Position numbers and translations under genes: made by a program
The notes under the pieces: generated by a model
What the model saw: only the letters and a program-made list of their open reading frames with translations
Databases searched by the model: none
What the model was told of the DNA's origin: nothing
Shown here: positions 5,294 through 5,977 of the stretch, in pieces
How the letters are laid out: each line of letters starts with the position of its first letter
Numbering within the stretch: the first letter of the stretch is position 1
Assembly (NCBI GenBank): GCA_913054485.1
Contig: CAJXHQ010000209.1
Span: 1-5,977, forward strand
Source of the DNA: an uncultured Paracoccaceae bacterium
GTDB lineage: Bacteria > Pseudomonadota > Alphaproteobacteria > Rhodobacterales > Rhodobacteraceae
Direction: 5' to 3'
Length of the DNA: 5,977 bases

Positions 5294-5599
5294 TCAATCT
5301 TCCCGAATGACGCGCGCCTCGCGCGCAATCGACCACTCAATCAATGGCCGCCAAAGCGTCTCTGCCAGATCCGGGTCAAGCCCCTCGTCCCCGGCACAGC
5401 GCCGTACATTTTCCACGACCGCCTTGACCCTGCCGGGGATGCGCGCGGGCCAGCCGTTGAGCTGCTTCAGCGCAATTGCCCGGTCGATATAGCCTGCCCG
5501 CTGGGCCAGCATCCGGATCAGTTCTGCATCAAAGCAGTCAATCTCCGCGCGCAGCTCGTCCATGCTGTTGCAGGCTTCGGGGGGGTTACGGTCACTCAT
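5294..5599 (-). CDS. Small AroQ-type chorismate mutase
   Basis: This 101-residue all-helical protein matches monofunctional AroQ chorismate mutases, which convert chorismate to prephenate for Phe/Tyr synthesis, and resembles PchB, the isochorismate pyruvate lyase with mutase side activity. The first helix carries LRAEIDCFDAELIRML (16-31), with R17, R34 in QRAGY and K45 in ALKQ at the expected active-site positions. R57 follows after the loop. In the last helix, the position of the usual active-site glutamine (Q88 in the E. coli enzyme, Q90 in PchB) appears to be E94 in IAREARV; yeast chorismate mutase also has glutamate there. The ATG at 5599 is chosen; a GTG one codon earlier (5602) is possible. 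The ribosome site (AAGAG, 9 bases before the ATG) is modest. It sits 58 bases after fhs and 36 bases before folD, an unexpected place for an aromatic-pathway enzyme. No signal peptide, so it is cytoplasmic. Chorismate mutase is more likely than lyase, but this is not proven. Confidence 0.85.
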   Translation of the reverse strand: MSDRNPPEACNSMDELRAEIDCFDAELIRMLAQRAGYIDRAIALKQLNGWPARIPGRVKAVVENVRRCAGDEGLDPDLAETLWRPLIEWSIAREARVIRED

Positions 5600-5613
5600 C
5601 ACTTCAAAACTCT

Positions 5614-5639
5614 TGCGGCCCGGATCACTCCGGGCCGCA
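5614..5639 (-). terminator. Strong hairpin between fhs and chorismate mutase
   Basis: A perfect 10-bp GC-rich stem (TGCGGCCCGG 5614-5623 and CCGGGCCGCA 5630-5639) with loop ATCACT lies 18 bases after the fhs stop and 14 bases before the chorismate mutase ATG. On the minus strand it is followed by AGAGTTTTG, an imperfect U-tract. It may be a partial terminator that lowers expression of the downstream genes relative to fhs, or an mRNA-stabilising structure. It partly abuts the ribosome site of the next gene. Confidence 0.55.
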
Positions 5640-5657
5640 GAAAGCGCATTTTGCGTC

Positions 5658-5977
5658 TTAGAACAAGCCTTCGATCTGGCCCTCGTCGTTCAAGCGGATG
5701 CTTTCGGACGCTGGTTTGCGGGGCAGACCCGGCATGGTCATGATCTCGCCGCAGACTGCGACGATGAAACCGGCACCTGCCGACAGGCGCACTTCGCGGA
5801 CCGGAACCGAATGGCCGGTGGGCGCGCCGCGCAGGGAAGGATCGGTCGAGAAGGAGTACTGGGTCTTCGCCATGCAGACCGGCAGATTGCCGTATCCTGC
5901 GTCTTCCCATTCCTTCAGCTGATTGCGGATCTTGTTGTCGGCCAGCACTTCGTCAGCGCGGTAGATACGCTTGGCGA
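5658..5977 (-). CDS. fhs: Formate--tetrahydrofolate ligase, C-terminal end (5' part outside window)
   Basis: This is the last 105 residues of formate-tetrahydrofolate ligase, which uses ATP to make 10-formyl-THF from formate and THF in the cytoplasm. The frame is open to the window edge, so the P-loop and most of the roughly 550-residue protein lie beyond it. The tail is diagnostic: [16 protein letters not shown], then [32 protein letters not shown] and the final GQIEGLF, all as in known Fhs proteins. The stop is TAA (minus strand, 5658-5660). It is the upstream gene of an fhs / chorismate mutase / folD group, and its product feeds FolD directly. A strong hairpin 18 bases after the stop may separate its expression from the downstream genes. 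Nothing visible suggests damage; only truncation by the window. Confidence 0.96.
   Translation of the reverse strand, partial: AKRIYRADEVLADNKIRNQLKEWEDAGYGNLPVCMAKTQYSFSTDPSLRGAPTGHSVPVREVRLSAGAGFIVAVCGEIMTMPGLPRKPASESIRLNDEGQIEGLF

Noticed and set aside
4346..5743. Long plus-strand open frame of 465 codons opposite folD, the chorismate mutase and fhs
   Set aside because: It is antisense to three well-recognised proteins, has a histidine-, arginine- and alanine-rich translation with no family resemblance, and no ribosome site. Long antisense frames are expected in GC-rich genes.

Overview
The window looks like chromosomal DNA of an alphaproteobacterium of the Rhodobacteraceae (Roseobacter group, for example a Leisingera, Phaeobacter or Ruegeria relative). 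The evidence is the high GC content, the codon use, a ligase-associated helicase/PdeM repair pair, and an fhs / small chorismate mutase / folD cluster. This placement is recognition from protein sequence, not a database search. I see no rRNA, tRNA, CRISPR array, insertion sequence or phage gene.

Layout. (1) Bases 1-1539, plus strand: the 3' end of a ligase-associated Lhr-type DEXH helicase gene, then the metallophosphoesterase gene pdeM. These are probably the last genes of a DNA repair operon whose ligase and nuclease genes lie upstream of the window. (2) Bases 1540-1672: a GC-rich convergent spacer with several hairpins and no gene. (3) Bases 1673-4300: two paralogous membrane-anchored LytTR transcription factors on the minus strand (1673-2500 and 3032-3790). 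Each is divergent from a small plus-strand gene: a PaaI-like hotdog thioesterase (2620-3027) and a four-helix DUF2306-type membrane protein (3902-4300). (4) Bases 4301-4354: a strong terminator hairpin oriented for folD. (5) Bases 4355-5977, minus strand: the 3' end of fhs, an AroQ-type chorismate mutase, and folD, forming a one-carbon (tetrahydrofolate) gene cluster.

How the parts work together. Fhs makes 10-formyl-THF from formate, and FolD interconverts 10-formyl-, methenyl- and methylene-THF, so these two are consecutive pathway enzymes. The chorismate mutase between them belongs to aromatic metabolism and is the odd member. The LytTR pair is the least ordinary part. Both proteins have four predicted membrane helices followed by a C-terminal LytTR DNA-binding domain, with no receiver domain. 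The spacer upstream of the second one holds a 7-bp direct repeat (TTCACGT) with a 21-bp period, which fits the usual spacing of LytTR binding sites. This could be a membrane-sensing regulator acting on itself and/or the divergent DUF2306 gene. That role is inference, as are all promoter and operator calls here.
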